DNA of 64,000 nucleotides from Brevundimonas sp. NIBR11 (GCF_027912535.1 NZ_CP115465.1:1096001-1160000); one strand, 5' to 3'. Positions 8,526 through 18,382 are shown, numbered from the stretch's first letter. Made by a program: numbers and translations. The notes: a model not told the origin generated them from the sequence alone.

Positions 8526-9083
8526 ATGATGATCAAAACCCTGCTCGCGGCCGCCGCCGTTCTGACCCTGTCCGGTTGCGCCATGGTCGCCCAGACCAGC
8601 GCCCCGCCTGCCGGCCTGTCCTGGTACGTCATCAGCCAGCTGAACAGCTTCTATGACGATCCCGAGGACCCCACCAACCGGCCGCCGCTCTTGACCGAGC
8701 CGCCCGCCGGCGTCGTCCGGGCGATGGACGTCAATGGCGACGGCGCCAACGACTGGGTCGTCGACTGGCCCGAAGGCGCCCAGTTTTGCGGCACGGGCGG
8801 CTGCCGCTACACCGTGTATCTGACGCACGGCCAGAACCTAGTCCGCGTCTTTGATCGACAGGTGCTCGATGGCCTAACCTTCTCCATGGCCGACGGAGAA
8901 CCCCGGTTCGAGGGCAGCTTCCACCACGGCTCTTGCAACGATCGTCGTGACGACTGCCGCCTGGCCTGGGGGCTGGACTCCACGACGCGCACGCTGGTCC
9001 CGCGCCCATCGGCCAACGGCGACACCTTCTCTTCGCGGGATGAAGAGGGACCGATCGACGACATCTGGTCGGGCGAGGACTGA
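8526..9083 (+). CDS. Lipoprotein of unknown function
   Basis: The 185-residue product begins MMIKTLLAAAAVLTLSGC, a lipoprotein signal with the lipobox LSGC, so Cys18 should be acylated and anchored in a membrane. The mature part has no family I can name. It contains a DVNGDGANDWVVDW segment like a calcium-binding FG-GAP/dockerin-type loop, and four cysteines in CGTGGC and CNDRRDDC pairs that could form disulfides. The ATG at 8526 is preferred to upstream frame extensions because it places the lipobox correctly. It lies alone between a terminator-like hairpin and the S10 promoter. Confidence 0.7.
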   Translation: MMIKTLLAAAAVLTLSGCAMVAQTSAPPAGLSWYVISQLNSFYDDPEDPTNRPPLLTEPPAGVVRAMDVNGDGANDWVVDWPEGAQFCGTGGCRYTVYLTHGQNLVRVFDRQVLDGLTFSMADGEPRFEGSFHHGSCNDRRDDCRLAWGLDSTTRTLVPRPSANGDTFSSRDEEGPIDDIWSGED

Positions 9084-9128
9084 TCGCCTTCAGAGCGTGA
9101 GAAAGTCGGTCAGACCGTCCCTGACCGC

Positions 9129-9157
9129 TTGACCAAATCGGAATCAAACGTCATAAG
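9129..9157 (+). promoter_or_regulatory. Probable promoter of the S10 ribosomal operon, with a GANTC site in the spacer
   Basis: TTGACC (9129-9134) and CATAAG (9152-9157) are 17 bases apart. A GAATC (9141-9145), the CcrM methylation target in Caulobacterales, starts at spacer position 7. It lies about 230 bases before rpsJ. Confidence 0.6.
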
Positions 9158-9384
9158 CGCCAACTCTTGTTGGACTGGCTGTGCGGGCAACCGCAGACGC
9201 AGTTCGCAGGAACGACCTAAGCGCCTGTTCTTTGCAGCTTCTTGGGACTTCACGGCCTTCGCGGGGGACTGCGTGGGCCGATCGTTTTTGCGAAGTGCGT
9301 ACCTGAAGGGTTTCGACCCTTGGGCTCCGGTCTTTGAAATGGTTCACAGGACGCAGGTTCGCCTGCTTGGGAAATACGACCGAT
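9158..9384 (+). promoter_or_regulatory. Structured 5' leader of the S10 operon
   Basis: The stretch between the promoter and rpsJ has no credible gene but several stable hairpins: TGCGG-GCAA-CCGCA early in the leader, AAGGGT-TTCG-ACCCTT (9306-9321) and GCAGG-TTCG-CCTGC (9353-9366). The last lies 19 bases before the start codon. Ribosomal operon leaders often bind a product of the operon to shut down translation, so autoregulation is plausible, but no known leader class is recognised. Confidence 0.45.
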
Positions 9385-9690
9385 ATGGATCAAAGCATCC
9401 GCATCAGGCTCAAGGCCTTTGATCACCGCGTCCTCGACTTTTCGACGCGCGAGATCGTGAACACGGCCAAGCGCACCGGCGCGACCGTTCGCGGTCCGAT
9501 CCCGCTGCCGACCCTGATCGAAAAGTTCACCGTGAACCGCTCGCCGCACGTCGACAAGAAGTCGCGGGAGCAGTTTGAAATCCGCACGCACAAGCGTGTC
9601 CTCGACATCGTCGACCCCACCCCGCAGACCGTGGACGCGCTCATGAAGCTCGACCTGTCCGCCGGCGTGGACGTCGAGATCAAGATTTAA
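9385..9690 (+). CDS. rpsJ: 30S ribosomal protein S10
   Basis: First gene of the S10 operon. The 101-residue protein ([15 protein letters not shown]...) matches S10, which sits in the 30S head and also serves as NusE in antitermination. The conserved GPIPLPT and RTHKRVLDI segments are present. The ATG at 9385 is chosen; an in-frame TTG at 9334 would add 17 residues unlike S10 and would lie inside leader hairpins. rplC follows after 22 bases. Confidence 0.97.
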   Translation: MDQSIRIRLKAFDHRVLDFSTREIVNTAKRTGATVRGPIPLPTLIEKFTVNRSPHVDKKSREQFEIRTHKRVLDIVDPTPQTVDALMKLDLSAGVDVEIKI

Positions 9691-9712
9691 AGAAACAAAG
9701 GCGGGATCCGAT

Positions 9713-10471
9713 ATGCGCACGGGCGTGATCGCCAAGAAGCTGGGCATGACCCGCGTGTTCGCCGAAGACGGCGCGCACGTTCCGGTCACTGTGCTCCAGC
9801 TCGACGACTGTCAGGTCGTCGGCCAACGCACTCAGGAGCGGGACGGCTACGTCGCCCTGCAACTGGGCGCCGGGGTCAAGAAGGCAAAGAATACGAACAA
9901 GGCTCAACGCACGACCTTCGCCAACGCGGAAGTCGAGCCGAAGCACGTCGTCATGGAGTTCCACGTTTCGGAAGACGCCATGATCGACGTGGGAGCGACA
10001 CTGTCGGCCGACCACTTCGTCGCCGGCCAGAAGGTCGACGTCCAGGCCGAGACGATCGGTAAGGGCTTCGCCGGCGCCATGAAGCGCTGGAACTTCGGCG
10101 GTCTGCGCGCCACGCACGGCGTGTCGCTGTCGCACCGCTCGCACGGCTCGACCGGTAACCGTCAGGACCCGGGCAAGACCTTCAAGGGCAAGAAGATGGC
10201 GGGTCATTACGGGACCGAAACCGTCACCACCCAGAACCTGACCGTCGTCCGCGTGGACGCCGAGCGCGGCCTGATCATGATCAAGGGCGCTGTCCCGGGT
10301 CACGAAGGCACGTGGGTCAAGGTCCGCGACGCGCACAAGAAGCCGTTCGCCGATCTGCCGTTCCCGGGTTCGTTCAAGACCAAGGGCGGCGCTGCTGCTG
10401 CTTCCGCTCCGGCCGAGACGCCGGCTGAAGAAGCTCCGGCCGTCGAAACCGTCGAAGGCGGTGAAGCGTAA
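9713..10471 (+). CDS. rplC: 50S ribosomal protein L3
   Basis: The 252-residue protein begins [16 protein letters not shown] and has the long central loop ([21 protein letters not shown]) that reaches toward the peptidyl-transferase centre. It is about 40 residues longer than E. coli L3. The extra C-terminal tail is made of Ala, Glu, Pro and Val ([16 protein letters not shown]), a low-complexity acidic extension. The last base of the stop codon is the first base of the rplD start, suggesting translational coupling. Confidence 0.96.
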   Translation: MRTGVIAKKLGMTRVFAEDGAHVPVTVLQLDDCQVVGQRTQERDGYVALQLGAGVKKAKNTNKAQRTTFANAEVEPKHVVMEFHVSEDAMIDVGATLSADHFVAGQKVDVQAETIGKGFAGAMKRWNFGGLRATHGVSLSHRSHGSTGNRQDPGKTFKGKKMAGHYGTETVTTQNLTVVRVDAERGLIMIKGAVPGHEGTWVKVRDAHKKPFADLPFPGSFKTKGGAAAASAPAETPAEEAPAVETVEGGEA

Positions 10472-11139
10472 TGAAACTCTCGAGCATCAATCTGGACGGC
10501 AAGGCCCAGGGCGACGTTGAACTGTCGGACGCCGTCTTCGGCATCACCGACATTCGCGGCGACCTGCTGGCCCGTTACGTCAACTGGCAGCTGGCGAAGC
10601 GCCGCGCCGGCACCCACAAGGTTCAAACCCGCAACGAGAACTCTCGTACGGGCAAGAAGATGTACAAGCAGAAGGGCACCGGCGGCGCTCGTCACGGTTC
10701 GCGTCGCGCCCCGCAATTCGTCGGCGGTTCGCGCGCCTTCGGCCCGATCGTCCGCGACCACGGCTTCGACCTTCCCAAGAAGGTTCGCGCCCTGGCCCTG
10801 CGCCACGCCCTGTCGTCCAAGGCCAAGAGCGGCGACCTCGTCGTCGTCGACGCCCTGACGGTCAAGGACGCGAAGACCTCGGCCCTGCGCGAAACCTTCG
10901 GCAAGCTGGGCTGGACCCGCACGCTGATCATCGCCGGTCCGGAAGTCGACGAGAACTTCGCCCTGGCTTCGCGGAACATCCCGCAGATCCACGTGCTCCC
11001 GAATGCCGGCCTGAATGTCTATGACATCCTGCGCGCCGACAAACTGGTGCTCTCGAAGGCCGCCGTTGAGGCGATCGAAGCCCGCTACGCCGACTACGTT
11101 CCGTCGCGTCGCGAGCAAGCCGAGAAGGACGCCGCGTAA
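10471..11139 (+). CDS. rplD: 50S ribosomal protein L4
   Basis: The 222-residue protein has the L4 exit-tunnel loop ([30 protein letters not shown]) and the conserved C-terminal globular part ending in [10 protein letters not shown]. In E. coli, L4 represses its own operon by binding the S10 leader, so it is the natural candidate ligand for the structured leader here. It overlaps the rplC stop by one base and the rplW start by one base. Confidence 0.96.
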   Translation: MKLSSINLDGKAQGDVELSDAVFGITDIRGDLLARYVNWQLAKRRAGTHKVQTRNENSRTGKKMYKQKGTGGARHGSRRAPQFVGGSRAFGPIVRDHGFDLPKKVRALALRHALSSKAKSGDLVVVDALTVKDAKTSALRETFGKLGWTRTLIIAGPEVDENFALASRNIPQIHVLPNAGLNVYDILRADKLVLSKAAVEAIEARYADYVPSRREQAEKDAA

Positions 11140-11441
11140 TGGCTGCCCAACCTACCGCCAAACACTACGACACCATCCTTTCGCCGATCATCACCGAGAA
11201 GGCGACGATCCTGTCGGAGCAGAACAAGGTCGTGTTCCGCGTTGCCGGAACCTCGACCAAGGACGAGATCGCCGCTGCGGTCGAAAGCCTGTTCAAGGTC
11301 AACGTCCTGAAGGTCAACACCCTGGTTCAAAAGGGCAAGACCAAGCGCTTCCGCGGCATCATGGGCCGTCGGGTCGACATCAAAAAAGCGATCGTGACGC
11401 TGGCCGAAGGCCAGTCGATCGACGTCACCACGGGGCTCTAA
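11139..11441 (+). CDS. rplW: 50S ribosomal protein L23
   Basis: The 100-residue protein carries the L23 pattern ([23 protein letters not shown]...). L23 lies at the tunnel exit and docks trigger factor and the signal recognition particle. The internal [21 protein letters not shown] segment binds 23S rRNA. The start overlaps the rplD stop by one base (TAATG), and rplB follows after four bases. Confidence 0.96.
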   Translation: MAAQPTAKHYDTILSPIITEKATILSEQNKVVFRVAGTSTKDEIAAAVESLFKVNVLKVNTLVQKGKTKRFRGIMGRRVDIKKAIVTLAEGQSIDVTTGL

Positions 11442-11445
11442 TCAG

Positions 11446-12279
11446 ATGGCCTTGAAATCATACAATCCGACCTCGCCGGGCCGTCGCGCCCTGGTGCTGA
11501 TCGACCGCTCGGAACTGCACAAGGGCCGTCCCGAGAAGTCGCTGACCGAAGGCCTGACCAAGTCGGGCGGCCGGGGCGCCGGCGGCCGTATCGCCGTCCG
11601 CTTCCGCGGCGGCGGCGCCAAGACCCTGTACCGCAAAATCGACTTCAAGCGTCGCAAGTTCCAGACGGCGACTGTCGAGCGGTTGGAATACGATCCGAAC
11701 CGCACCGCCTTCATCGCCCTCATCACCTATGAGGACGGCGAAAAGGCCTACATCATCGCGCCGCAACGCCTCAAGGCGGGCGACGCGATCGTGGCCGGCG
11801 AGAAGACCGACGTTAAGCCGGGCAACGCCATGCCGCTGCGCTCGATCCCGGTCGGCACCATCATCCACTGCGTGGAAATGAAGCCGGGCAAGGGCGCTCA
11901 GCTGGCCCGCTCGGCCGGGGCCTACGCCCAACTGGTCGGTCGCGATCAGGGCTACGCCCAAATCCGTCTCGGCTCGGGCGAGCTGCGCATGGTCCTGGAC
12001 GGCTGCATGGCCACGGTGGGCGCCGTATCGAACGCCGACCACATGAACCAGAACCTCGGCAAGGCCGGTCGCGTTCGCCACATGGGCTGGCGTCCGCACG
12101 TTCGCGGCGTCGCCATGAACCCGATCGACCACCCGCACGGTGGTGGTGAAGGCCGGACCTCTGGCGGTCGCACCCCGGTTACGCCGTGGGGCAAGGACAC
12201 CAAGGGCACCCGCACCCGCAAGAACAAGGCGACGGACAAGTTCATCATCCGTACCCGCCACGTTAAGAAGGCTCGCTAA
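11446..12279 (+). CDS. rplB: 50S ribosomal protein L2
   Basis: The 277-residue protein is a full-length L2, needed for subunit joining and peptidyl transfer. It has the N-terminal [11 protein letters not shown] region, the SH3-like domain and the conserved C-terminal stretch [15 protein letters not shown], whose His is near the peptidyl-transferase centre. The tail is basic ([15 protein letters not shown]). It is separated from rpsS by two bases. Confidence 0.97.
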   Translation: MALKSYNPTSPGRRALVLIDRSELHKGRPEKSLTEGLTKSGGRGAGGRIAVRFRGGGAKTLYRKIDFKRRKFQTATVERLEYDPNRTAFIALITYEDGEKAYIIAPQRLKAGDAIVAGEKTDVKPGNAMPLRSIPVGTIIHCVEMKPGKGAQLARSAGAYAQLVGRDQGYAQIRLGSGELRMVLDGCMATVGAVSNADHMNQNLGKAGRVRHMGWRPHVRGVAMNPIDHPHGGGEGRTSGGRTPVTPWGKDTKGTRTRKNKATDKFIIRTRHVKKAR

Positions 12280-12281
12280 AG

Positions 12282-12560
12282 ATGGCTCGTTCCTCCTGGA
12301 AAGGCCCGTTTGTCGACGGGTATCTGCTCAAGAAGGCCGACGCCGCTTCGACGTCGGGCCGCAAGGACGTGATCAAGACCTGGTCGCGCCGCTCCACCAT
12401 CCTGCCGCAGTTCGTGGGCCTGACGTTCGGCGTCCACAACGGTCACAAGCACGTCCCCGTGCACGTGAACGAGGACATGGTCGGCATGAAGTTCGGCGAG
12501 TTCTCGCCGACCCGTTCGTTCCCCGGCCACGCCGCGGACAAGAAAGCGAAGCGGAAGTAA
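12282..12560 (+). CDS. rpsS: 30S ribosomal protein S19
   Basis: The 92-residue protein begins [16 protein letters not shown] and carries [13 protein letters not shown] and [15 protein letters not shown], all diagnostic of S19, which contacts S13 and the A-site tRNA side of the 30S head. The length is typical. It lies two bases after rplB and one base before rplV, within the unbroken S10 operon. Confidence 0.97.
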   Translation: MARSSWKGPFVDGYLLKKADAASTSGRKDVIKTWSRRSTILPQFVGLTFGVHNGHKHVPVHVNEDMVGMKFGEFSPTRSFPGHAADKKAKRK

Positions 12561-12561
12561 G

Positions 12562-12942
12562 ATGCCCAAGACCAACAACACCCGTCGCGTCGGCGAGACC
12601 GAAGCGCGCGCCAAGCTGACGAACGTCCGGATCAGCCCTCAGAAGCTGAACCTGGTCGCCGCCTCGATCCGTGGCCTGCCCGTCCAGCGCGCGCTGAACG
12701 AGCTGGAGTTCAGCCGCAAGCGCATCTCGGACGACGTCCGCAAGGTCCTGTACTCGGCCGTCTCCAACGCCGAGAACAACCACAATCTCGACATCGACAA
12801 TCTGATCGTGTCCGAGGCCTTCGTGGGCAAGAACCTGGTGATGAAGCGTTTCGCGAGCCGCGCTCGTGGTCGCTCGTCGCGTATCCTGAAACCGTTCAGC
12901 GAGATCACCATCGTGGTCCGTGAAGCCGGCGAGGCCGCCTGA
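12562..12942 (+). CDS. rplV: 50S ribosomal protein L22
   Basis: The 126-residue protein has the L22 globular domain and the beta-hairpin that lines the exit tunnel ([26 protein letters not shown]), the region where macrolide-resistance mutations arise in other bacteria. No abnormal insertion is seen in the hairpin. It begins one base after rpsS and ends one base before rpsC. Confidence 0.97.
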   Translation: MPKTNNTRRVGETEARAKLTNVRISPQKLNLVAASIRGLPVQRALNELEFSRKRISDDVRKVLYSAVSNAENNHNLDIDNLIVSEAFVGKNLVMKRFASRARGRSSRILKPFSEITIVVREAGEAA

Positions 12943-12943
12943 T

Positions 12944-13693
12944 ATGGGTCAGAAAATCAATCCGATCGGTTTCCGCCTCGGCGTGAACCGCACGTGGGAC
13001 AGCCGTTGGTTCGCCGACGGCGCCTCCTACTCGCGTCTGCTGCACCAGGACCTGAAGCTGCGCACGTGGCTCAAGGAACGCCTGAACGCCGCCGGCGTGT
13101 CGCGCATCATCATCGAGCGTCCGCACAAGAAGTGCCGCGTGACGATCTACGCCGCCCGTCCGGGCGTCGTGATCGGCAAGAAGGGCGCTGACATCGAGAA
13201 GCTGCGCAAGGACATCTCGGCCCGCACCGAAGGCGAAGTCCACCTGAACATCGTCGAGGTCCGCAAGCCCGAGACCGACGCTCAGCTGATCGCCGAGAAC
13301 ATCGCGCAGCAGCTGGAACGCCGTATCGCCTTCCGTCGCGCCATGAAGCGTTCGATGCAGTCGGCCATGCGTCTCGGCGCCAAGGGTGTCCGCATCAACG
13401 TCTCGGGCCGTCTCGGCGGCGCGGAAATCGCTCGTATGGAATGGTACCGCGAAGGTCGCGTGCCGCTTCACACCCTGCGCGCTGACATCGACTACGGCTT
13501 CATCGAAGCCAAGACGACCTACGGCATCATCGGCGTGAAGGTCTGGGTGTTCAAAGGTGAAGTGCTCGAGCACGACCCGATGGCCCAGGACAAGCGCTGG
13601 GCTCAGGAAGCCGCAGGTCCGTCGTCCAACGAAGGCCGTGAACGTGGTGGCCCGCGCGGCGACCGTGGTCCCCGCCGTGGCCGTGAGGGCTAA
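12944..13693 (+). CDS. rpsC: 30S ribosomal protein S3
   Basis: The 249-residue protein starts [13 protein letters not shown] at 12944; an in-frame upstream extension to 12920 overlaps rplV and is not used. It has the KH domain motif [13 protein letters not shown] and the C-terminal domain with [22 protein letters not shown]. The last 30 residues are a Gly/Arg/Pro-rich tail ([16 protein letters not shown]), longer than in E. coli. S3 helps form the mRNA entry tunnel and its helicase site. Confidence 0.97.
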   Translation: MGQKINPIGFRLGVNRTWDSRWFADGASYSRLLHQDLKLRTWLKERLNAAGVSRIIIERPHKKCRVTIYAARPGVVIGKKGADIEKLRKDISARTEGEVHLNIVEVRKPETDAQLIAENIAQQLERRIAFRRAMKRSMQSAMRLGAKGVRINVSGRLGGAEIARMEWYREGRVPLHTLRADIDYGFIEAKTTYGIIGVKVWVFKGEVLEHDPMAQDKRWAQEAAGPSSNEGRERGGPRGDRGPRRGREG

Positions 13694-13698
13694 GGAAC

Positions 13699-14139
13699 AT
13701 GCTGCAGCCTAAGAAAACTCGTTATCGCAAGGCCTTCAAGGGCCGCATCCACGGCGCGGCCAAGGGTGGCTTCTCGCTGAACTTCGGTTCGTACGGCCTG
13801 AAGACCCTGGAGCCGGAACGCATCACCGCGCGTCAGATCGAGGCGGCTCGCCGCGCGATCACCCGTCAGATGAAGCGGCAGGGCCGTGTCTGGATCCGCG
13901 TCTTCCCTGACCTGCCCGTCACGGGCAAGCCGGCCGAAGTCCGCATGGGCAAGGGCAAGGGCGCCGTCGACCACTGGGCGGCGCGTTGCCACCCGGGTCG
14001 GATCCTGTTCGAAATCGACGGCGTCGCCGATGACGTGGCTCGCGAAGCCCTGCGTCTGGGCGCCGCCAAGCTGCCGGTCCGCACCAAGGTGGTCACCCGC
14101 CTGGACGCCGGTATCGCGCACGTGGAGCACGCCGCCTGA
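13699..14139 (+). CDS. rplP: 50S ribosomal protein L16
   Basis: The 146-residue protein begins [16 protein letters not shown] and has the conserved [17 protein letters not shown] and [15 protein letters not shown] segments of L16, which positions A-site tRNA. The Arg in the loop that is hydroxylated in some bacteria is present. The final A of the stop codon begins the rpmC start (TGATG), so L16 and L29 are coupled. Confidence 0.97.
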   Translation: MLQPKKTRYRKAFKGRIHGAAKGGFSLNFGSYGLKTLEPERITARQIEAARRAITRQMKRQGRVWIRVFPDLPVTGKPAEVRMGKGKGAVDHWAARCHPGRILFEIDGVADDVAREALRLGAAKLPVRTKVVTRLDAGIAHVEHAA

Positions 14140-14336
14140 TGACCAAGATCGCTGATCTCCGCTCGCAGACGCCGGACCAGCTGGGCGACCAGCTGCTCTC
14201 GCTGAAGAAAGAGCAATTCAACCTGCGCTTCCAGGCGGCCACCGGCCAGATGGAAAAGACTCACCGCGTCGGTGAAGTCCGCAAAGACATCGCACGCATC
14301 TCCACGCTTCTGCGTGAGAAGCGTTCGGCCTCGTAA
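14139..14336 (+). CDS. rpmC: 50S ribosomal protein L29
   Basis: The 65-residue two-helix protein has the typical [15 protein letters not shown] motif and a basic end. L29 sits beside L23 at the tunnel exit. It overlaps the rplP stop by one base, and rpsQ follows after nine bases with GGAAA as its ribosome-binding site. Confidence 0.95.
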   Translation: MTKIADLRSQTPDQLGDQLLSLKKEQFNLRFQAATGQMEKTHRVGEVRKDIARISTLLREKRSAS

Positions 14337-14345
14337 GGAAACCCC

Positions 14346-14597
14346 ATGCCCAAACGTATTCTCGAAGGCGTGGTCGTGTCCGACAAGGGCGACAAGACTG
14401 TCGTCGTCGTCGTCCAACGCACGCTGCTGCACCCGGTCATGAAGAAGATCGTGCGCCTGTCCAAGAAGTACCACGCCCACGACGAAGCGAACGCCTTCAA
14501 GGAAGGCGACGTCGCTCGCATCGTCGAGTGCGCCCCCAAGTCCAAGCTGAAGCGTTGGGAAGTCCTGTCCAAGGACACCCCGGCCTCGGCCTCGTAA
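14346..14597 (+). CDS. rpsQ: 30S ribosomal protein S17
   Basis: The 83-residue OB-fold protein begins [21 protein letters not shown] and carries [19 protein letters not shown], the rRNA-binding region of S17. It ends the S10-type run of genes; the spc-type genes start with rplN 18 bases later without a visible terminator, so the two operons read as one unit. Confidence 0.96.
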   Translation: MPKRILEGVVVSDKGDKTVVVVVQRTLLHPVMKKIVRLSKKYHAHDEANAFKEGDVARIVECAPKSKLKRWEVLSKDTPASAS

Positions 14598-14615
14598 TCA
14601 GAAGGATCTGACACT

Positions 14616-14984
14616 ATGATCCAGATGCAAACTAACCTGGAAGTGGCCGATAATTCGGGCGCCCGCCGGGTCATGTGCATCAAGGTGTTGGGCGGCGCCA
14701 AGCGTCGCTACGCCTCGGTCGGAGACACCATCGTCGCTTCGGTGAAAGAAGCGATCCCGCGCGGTCGCGTGAAGAAGGGTGAAGTGGTTCGCGCCATCGT
14801 CGTGCGCACCGCCAAGGACATCCAGCGCAAGGATGGTTCGGTCATCCGCTTCGACAAGTCGGCCGCCGTCATCGTCAACAAGCAGAACGAGCCAGTCGGC
14901 ACGCGGATCTTTGGCCCAGTTCCTCGTGAACTGCGCGCCAAGAACCACATGAAGATCATCTCGCTGGCCCCGGAGGTCCTGTAA
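14616..14984 (+). CDS. rplN: 50S ribosomal protein L14
   Basis: The 122-residue protein ([27 protein letters not shown]) is standard L14, which forms an intersubunit bridge and is the docking site of the silencing factor RsfS. The conserved [13 protein letters not shown] loop and the terminal EVL are present. AGAAGGA precedes the ATG. rplX starts two bases after the stop. Confidence 0.97.
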   Translation: MIQMQTNLEVADNSGARRVMCIKVLGGAKRRYASVGDTIVASVKEAIPRGRVKKGEVVRAIVVRTAKDIQRKDGSVIRFDKSAAVIVNKQNEPVGTRIFGPVPRELRAKNHMKIISLAPEVL

Positions 14985-14986
14985 CC

Positions 14987-15295
14987 ATGGCCGCCAAGAT
15001 CAAAAAGGGCGACCGCGTCGTCGTCCTCGCCGGCAAGGACAAGGGCCGCACCGGCGAAGTCCTGAAGGTTCTGCCGACCGAGAACCGCGTCCTGGTCCAG
15101 GGCGTGAACATGGTCCAGCGCCACACGCGTCCGACCCAGGGTGATCCCCAGGGCGGCATCAAGAACAAGGAAGCCTCGCTTCACCTGTCGAACGTCGCGA
15201 TCGCCGACGCCAACGGCAAGGCGACCCGCGTCGGCTTCCGCGTCGAGGGCGACGCCAAGGTGCGCTTCGCCAAGACGACCGGAGACGTCATCTGA
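14987..15295 (+). CDS. rplX: 50S ribosomal protein L24
   Basis: The 102-residue protein has a KOW motif ([23 protein letters not shown]) followed by the NMVQRHTRP loop. L24 is an early assembly initiator of the 50S subunit near the tunnel exit. The stop overlaps the rplE start by one base (TGATG). Confidence 0.97.
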   Translation: MAAKIKKGDRVVVLAGKDKGRTGEVLKVLPTENRVLVQGVNMVQRHTRPTQGDPQGGIKNKEASLHLSNVAIADANGKATRVGFRVEGDAKVRFAKTTGDVI

Positions 15296-15855
15296 TGGCT
15301 GACACGAAATACACCCCGCGTCTCAAGACCGAGTACGCCGAGCGCATCAAGGGCGTGATGACCGAAAAGTTCGGTTACACCAACCCGATGCAAATGCCGA
15401 AGCTGGACAAGATCGTCCTGAACATGGGCATCGGTGAAGCTGTCGCCGACTCCAAGAAGGTCAATGCGGCCCTCAAGGATCTGACGGCGATCGCCGGTCA
15501 GAAGGCCGTGCCGACCAAGGCTCGTAACTCCATCGCCGGCTTCAAGCTGCGCGAAGGCATGGTCATCGGCGGCAAGGTCACGCTGCGCGGCGACCAGATG
15601 TACGAGTTCCTCGACCGTCTAATCACGATCGCCCTGCCGCGCGTGAAGGACTTCCGTGGTCTGAAGCCGACGTCGTTCGATGGTCGCGGCAACTACGCCA
15701 TGGGCCTCAAGGAGCACATCGTGTTCCCGGAGATCAACTACGACCAGATCGACCAGATGTGGGGCATGGACATCATCGTCTGCACCACGGCCAGGACCGA
15801 CGACGAGGCGCGCGCGCTTCTGACCGAGTTCAAGTTCCCGTTCATCAAGAACTGA
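15295..15855 (+). CDS. rplE: 50S ribosomal protein L5
   Basis: The 186-residue protein has L5 signatures: [16 protein letters not shown], the P-site tRNA loop [18 protein letters not shown], and the C-terminal [21 protein letters not shown]5 binds 5S rRNA and contacts P-site tRNA. It is coupled to rplX by a one-base overlap and followed 19 bases later by rpsN with its own AGGGAAAAG site. Confidence 0.97.
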   Translation: MADTKYTPRLKTEYAERIKGVMTEKFGYTNPMQMPKLDKIVLNMGIGEAVADSKKVNAALKDLTAIAGQKAVPTKARNSIAGFKLREGMVIGGKVTLRGDQMYEFLDRLITIALPRVKDFRGLKPTSFDGRGNYAMGLKEHIVFPEINYDQIDQMWGMDIIVCTTARTDDEARALLTEFKFPFIKN

Positions 15856-15874
15856 TCGGGAAGGGAAAAGCAAA

Positions 15875-16180
15875 ATGGCAAAGAAAAGCGCCGTAAACCG
15901 CAACGAGGCCGTTAAGGCGCTGGTTGCGAAGTATGCCGCGAAGCGGGCCGCCCTGAAGGCGACCGCCAACGACGAGAGCCTGCCTCTGGAAGAGCGTTTC
16001 GACGCCCGCCTGAAGCTGGCTGAGCTGCCGCGTAACTCGGCCGCCGTCCGTATCCGCAACCGCTGCGAAGTGACGGGCCGTCCGCGCGCCTTCTATCGCA
16101 AGCTCAAGATGAGCCGGATCGCCCTGCGTGAACTCGGCAACCTGGGACAGATCCCGGGCCTGACGAAGTCCAGCTGGTAA
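15875..16180 (+). CDS. rpsN: 30S ribosomal protein S14 (zinc-free type)
   Basis: The 101-residue protein is the long, zinc-independent form: only one cysteine occurs in the [17 protein letters not shown] segment where zinc-binding forms have CxxC pairs. The C-terminus [12 protein letters not shown] is canonical. S14 helps assemble the 30S head. It keeps ribosome assembly independent of zinc, in line with the zinc-free L31 at 61.7 kb. Confidence 0.96.
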   Translation: MAKKSAVNRNEAVKALVAKYAAKRAALKATANDESLPLEERFDARLKLAELPRNSAAVRIRNRCEVTGRPRAFYRKLKMSRIALRELGNLGQIPGLTKSSW

Positions 16181-16194
16181 GGGGAGCGACAGAC

Positions 16195-16593
16195 ATGATG
16201 ATCAACGATCCCCTGAGCGACATGATCGCTCGCATGAAGAACGCGGCCATGCGCAAGCGTTCGAAAGTGCTCACCCCGGCCTCCCGTCTGCGCCAGCGCG
16301 TCCTCGACGTGCTGCAGGACGAAGGCTACATCCGCGGCTATTCGCTGGTTCAGAACCCCGGCGAGTTTCCGCAGTTCGAGATCGAGCTCAAGTATTTCGA
16401 CGGCCAGCCGGTCATCGCTGAAATCGCTCGCGTGTCCAAGCCGGGCCGCCGCGTCTATTCGGCGATCACCGATCTGAAGCCGGTCAAGAACGGCCTGGGC
16501 ATCTCGATCCTTTCGACTTCGAAGGGCGTCATGTCCGACGCCGCTGCTCGCGACGCCAACGTCGGCGGCGAAGTCCTCTGCAGGGTCTACTAA
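16195..16593 (+). CDS. rpsH: 30S ribosomal protein S8
   Basis: The 132-residue protein begins [17 protein letters not shown] and ends in the S8 hallmark [23 protein letters not shown]. In E. coli S8 is the repressor of the spc operon. Two adjacent ATG codons (16195, 16198) could serve as start; GGGGAG lies upstream of both. rplF follows after two bases. Confidence 0.97.
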   Translation: MMINDPLSDMIARMKNAAMRKRSKVLTPASRLRQRVLDVLQDEGYIRGYSLVQNPGEFPQFEIELKYFDGQPVIAEIARVSKPGRRVYSAITDLKPVKNGLGISILSTSKGVMSDAAARDANVGGEVLCRVY

Positions 16594-16595
16594 AG

Positions 16596-17129
16596 ATGTC
16601 CCGTATCGGAAAACGTCCCATCACCTTGCCGAAAGGCGTGACCGTCGCCATCGACGGCCAGACCGTGACCGTGAAAGGCCCCAAGGCCGAGCGTTCGTGG
16701 ACTGTCGCTGAAGAAGTCGAAGTCACCCAGGAAGACGGCGCCCTGAACCTGGCGATCCGCGCCGACACCCAGCGCGCTCGCGCGATGTGGGGTCTGTCGC
16801 GCACGCTGCTCGACAACATGGTCACCGGCGTGACCGAGGGCTTCGAACGCACGCTCGAGCTGGTCGGCGTCGGTTACCGCGCCGCCATGAAGGGCAACGA
16901 CCTGTCGCTGCAACTCGGCTTTTCGCATGAAGTGGACATCAAGGCTCCGGCCGGCGTGACCTTCGCGGTGCCGAAACAGACCGAGATCAAGATCTCGGGT
17001 CCGGACAAGCAAGTCGTCGGCGAATTGGCCGCCAATATCCGCAAGCTGCGTCCGCCGGAGCCCTACAAGGGCAAGGGCGTCCGCTACGCCGGCGAGAAGG
17101 TTCGTCGCAAGGAAGGCAAGAAGAAGTAA
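16596..17129 (+). CDS. rplF: 50S ribosomal protein L6
   Basis: The 177-residue protein has the duplicated alpha-beta fold of L6: [15 protein letters not shown] at the start, [22 protein letters not shown] in the middle, and the conserved [18 protein letters not shown] segment near the end. It binds near the sarcin-ricin loop and helps factor binding. It lies two bases after rpsH and three before rplR. Confidence 0.97.
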   Translation: MSRIGKRPITLPKGVTVAIDGQTVTVKGPKAERSWTVAEEVEVTQEDGALNLAIRADTQRARAMWGLSRTLLDNMVTGVTEGFERTLELVGVGYRAAMKGNDLSLQLGFSHEVDIKAPAGVTFAVPKQTEIKISGPDKQVVGELAANIRKLRPPEPYKGKGVRYAGEKVRRKEGKKK

Positions 17130-17132
17130 GCC

Positions 17133-17495
17133 ATGGCTCTTTCTCTGCAACAACAAGCCAAGAAGCGCACCGAGCGCAACCGTCGTCGCCTCAAGGCTGT
17201 CGGCAACGGCCGTCTGCGTCTGTCGGTCTACCGTTCGGACAAGAACATCTCGGCCCAGGTTATCGACGATTCCAAGGGGATCACGGTGGCTTCGGCTTCG
17301 TCGCTGGAAGGCGACAAGGCCGGAACGTCCAAGGGCTCCAACAAGGAAGCCGCTGCTGCGATCGGCAAGCTGGTCGCCCAGCGCGCCATCGAGAAGGGCG
17401 TCACCGAAGTGGTCTTCGACCGCGGCGGCTACATCTATCACGGACGGGTGAAGGCGCTGGCGGATGCCGCGCGTGAAGCCGGCCTGAACTTCTAA
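17133..17495 (+). CDS. rplR: 50S ribosomal protein L18
   Basis: The 120-residue protein carries the L18 signatures [17 protein letters not shown] and [29 protein letters not shown]18 binds 5S rRNA together with L5 in the central protuberance. The basic N-terminus ([12 protein letters not shown]) contacts rRNA. rpsE follows 11 bases later. Confidence 0.97.
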   Translation: MALSLQQQAKKRTERNRRRLKAVGNGRLRLSVYRSDKNISAQVIDDSKGITVASASSLEGDKAGTSKGSNKEAAAAIGKLVAQRAIEKGVTEVVFDRGGYIYHGRVKALADAAREAGLNF

Positions 17496-17506
17496 GGACC
17501 GCACAG

Positions 17507-18127
17507 ATGGCGCAAGCTCCTCAACGTGGCGGCGGCGGCAACGACCGCAACCGTCGCGACAACAACCGCAACAGCCCCGTCGCCGATGGTCCGGATTCGG
17601 ACATCGTCGAAAAGCTGGTCCACATCAACCGCGTCGCGGCCACCGTCAAAGGCGGCCGTCGCTTCTCCTTCGCAGCCCTGATGGTCGTCGGTGACGGCAA
17701 GGGTCGCGTCGGCTTCGGTCACGGCAAGGCGCGCGAAGTGCCGGAAGCCATCCGCAAGGCGACCGAAGAAGCCAAAAAGACGATGATCCGCGTTCCGCTG
17801 CGCGAGAACCGCACCCTGCACCACGACGGCAACGGCCGTTGGGGCGCCGGCAAGATCATGATGCGCGCCGCCCCTCCGGGAACCGGCGTCATCGCGGGCG
17901 GTCCGATGCGCGCCGTGCTCGAAACCCTCGGCGTCCATGACGTCGTGGCCAAGTCGACCGGTTCGTCGAACCCCTACAACATGATCCGTGCGACGTTCGA
18001 GGCGCTGAAAGTCCAGTCCTCGCCGCGCCAGGTCGCTTCGAAGCGCGGGAAGAAGGTCTCCGACCTGATGGGCCGCCGCAACGACGGCGCTTCGGCCCCG
18101 GTCGAAGCCGAAGCCGTGGAGTCCTAA
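17507..18127 (+). CDS. rpsE: 30S ribosomal protein S5
   Basis: The 206-residue protein is longer than E. coli S5 because of a Gly/Asn/Arg-rich N-terminus ([17 protein letters not shown]) and a short acidic C-terminal tail. The S5 double-stranded-RNA-binding core is clear: [19 protein letters not shown] and [25 protein letters not shown]5 takes part in decoding accuracy. rpmD begins three bases after the stop. Confidence 0.97.
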   Translation: MAQAPQRGGGGNDRNRRDNNRNSPVADGPDSDIVEKLVHINRVAATVKGGRRFSFAALMVVGDGKGRVGFGHGKAREVPEAIRKATEEAKKTMIRVPLRENRTLHHDGNGRWGAGKIMMRAAPPGTGVIAGGPMRAVLETLGVHDVVAKSTGSSNPYNMIRATFEALKVQSSPRQVASKRGKKVSDLMGRRNDGASAPVEAEAVES

Positions 18128-18130
18128 GTC

Positions 18131-18319
18131 ATGGCCGACAAGAAAACGATCACCGTGCGCCAGATCGGTTCGCCGATCCGCCGCAAGAACGACCAGCGCG
18201 CCACCTTGGTGGGCCTGGGTCTGAACCGTATGGGCCGTGAGTCCACGCTGGAAGACACCCCCTCGGTCCGTGGCATGATCGCCAAGGTCCACCACCTGAC
18301 CGAGATCGTCGAAAAGTAA
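18131..18319 (+). CDS. rpmD: 50S ribosomal protein L30
   Basis: The 62-residue protein has the single ferredoxin-like fold of bacterial L30 ([30 protein letters not shown]). It is followed by a 199-base gap with a UUCG hairpin and a promoter-like sequence, the first real interruption in the ribosomal run since rpsJ. Confidence 0.96.
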   Translation: MADKKTITVRQIGSPIRRKNDQRATLVGLGLNRMGRESTLEDTPSVRGMIAKVHHLTEIVEK

Positions 18320-18326
18320 GCCTGAT

Positions 18327-18344
18327 CCTTCCCTTCGGGGAAGG
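18327..18344 (+). promoter_or_regulatory. Intercistronic UUCG hairpin after rpmD
   Basis: CCTTCCC-TTCG-GGGAAGG is a perfect 7-bp stem with an ultra-stable UUCG loop. There is no T-run, so it more likely shapes mRNA stability or partial termination than full termination. GC-rich repeat-like sequence follows. Confidence 0.45.
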
Positions 18345-18382
18345 GCGGGGCGACCAGGTAGGGGCGGCTCGCGAGAGTCGCC

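Noticed and set aside
9129..9422. A small plus-strand frame before rpsJ
   Set aside because: It begins at a TTG that forms part of the promoter -35 box and overlaps the leader hairpins and the rpsJ start.
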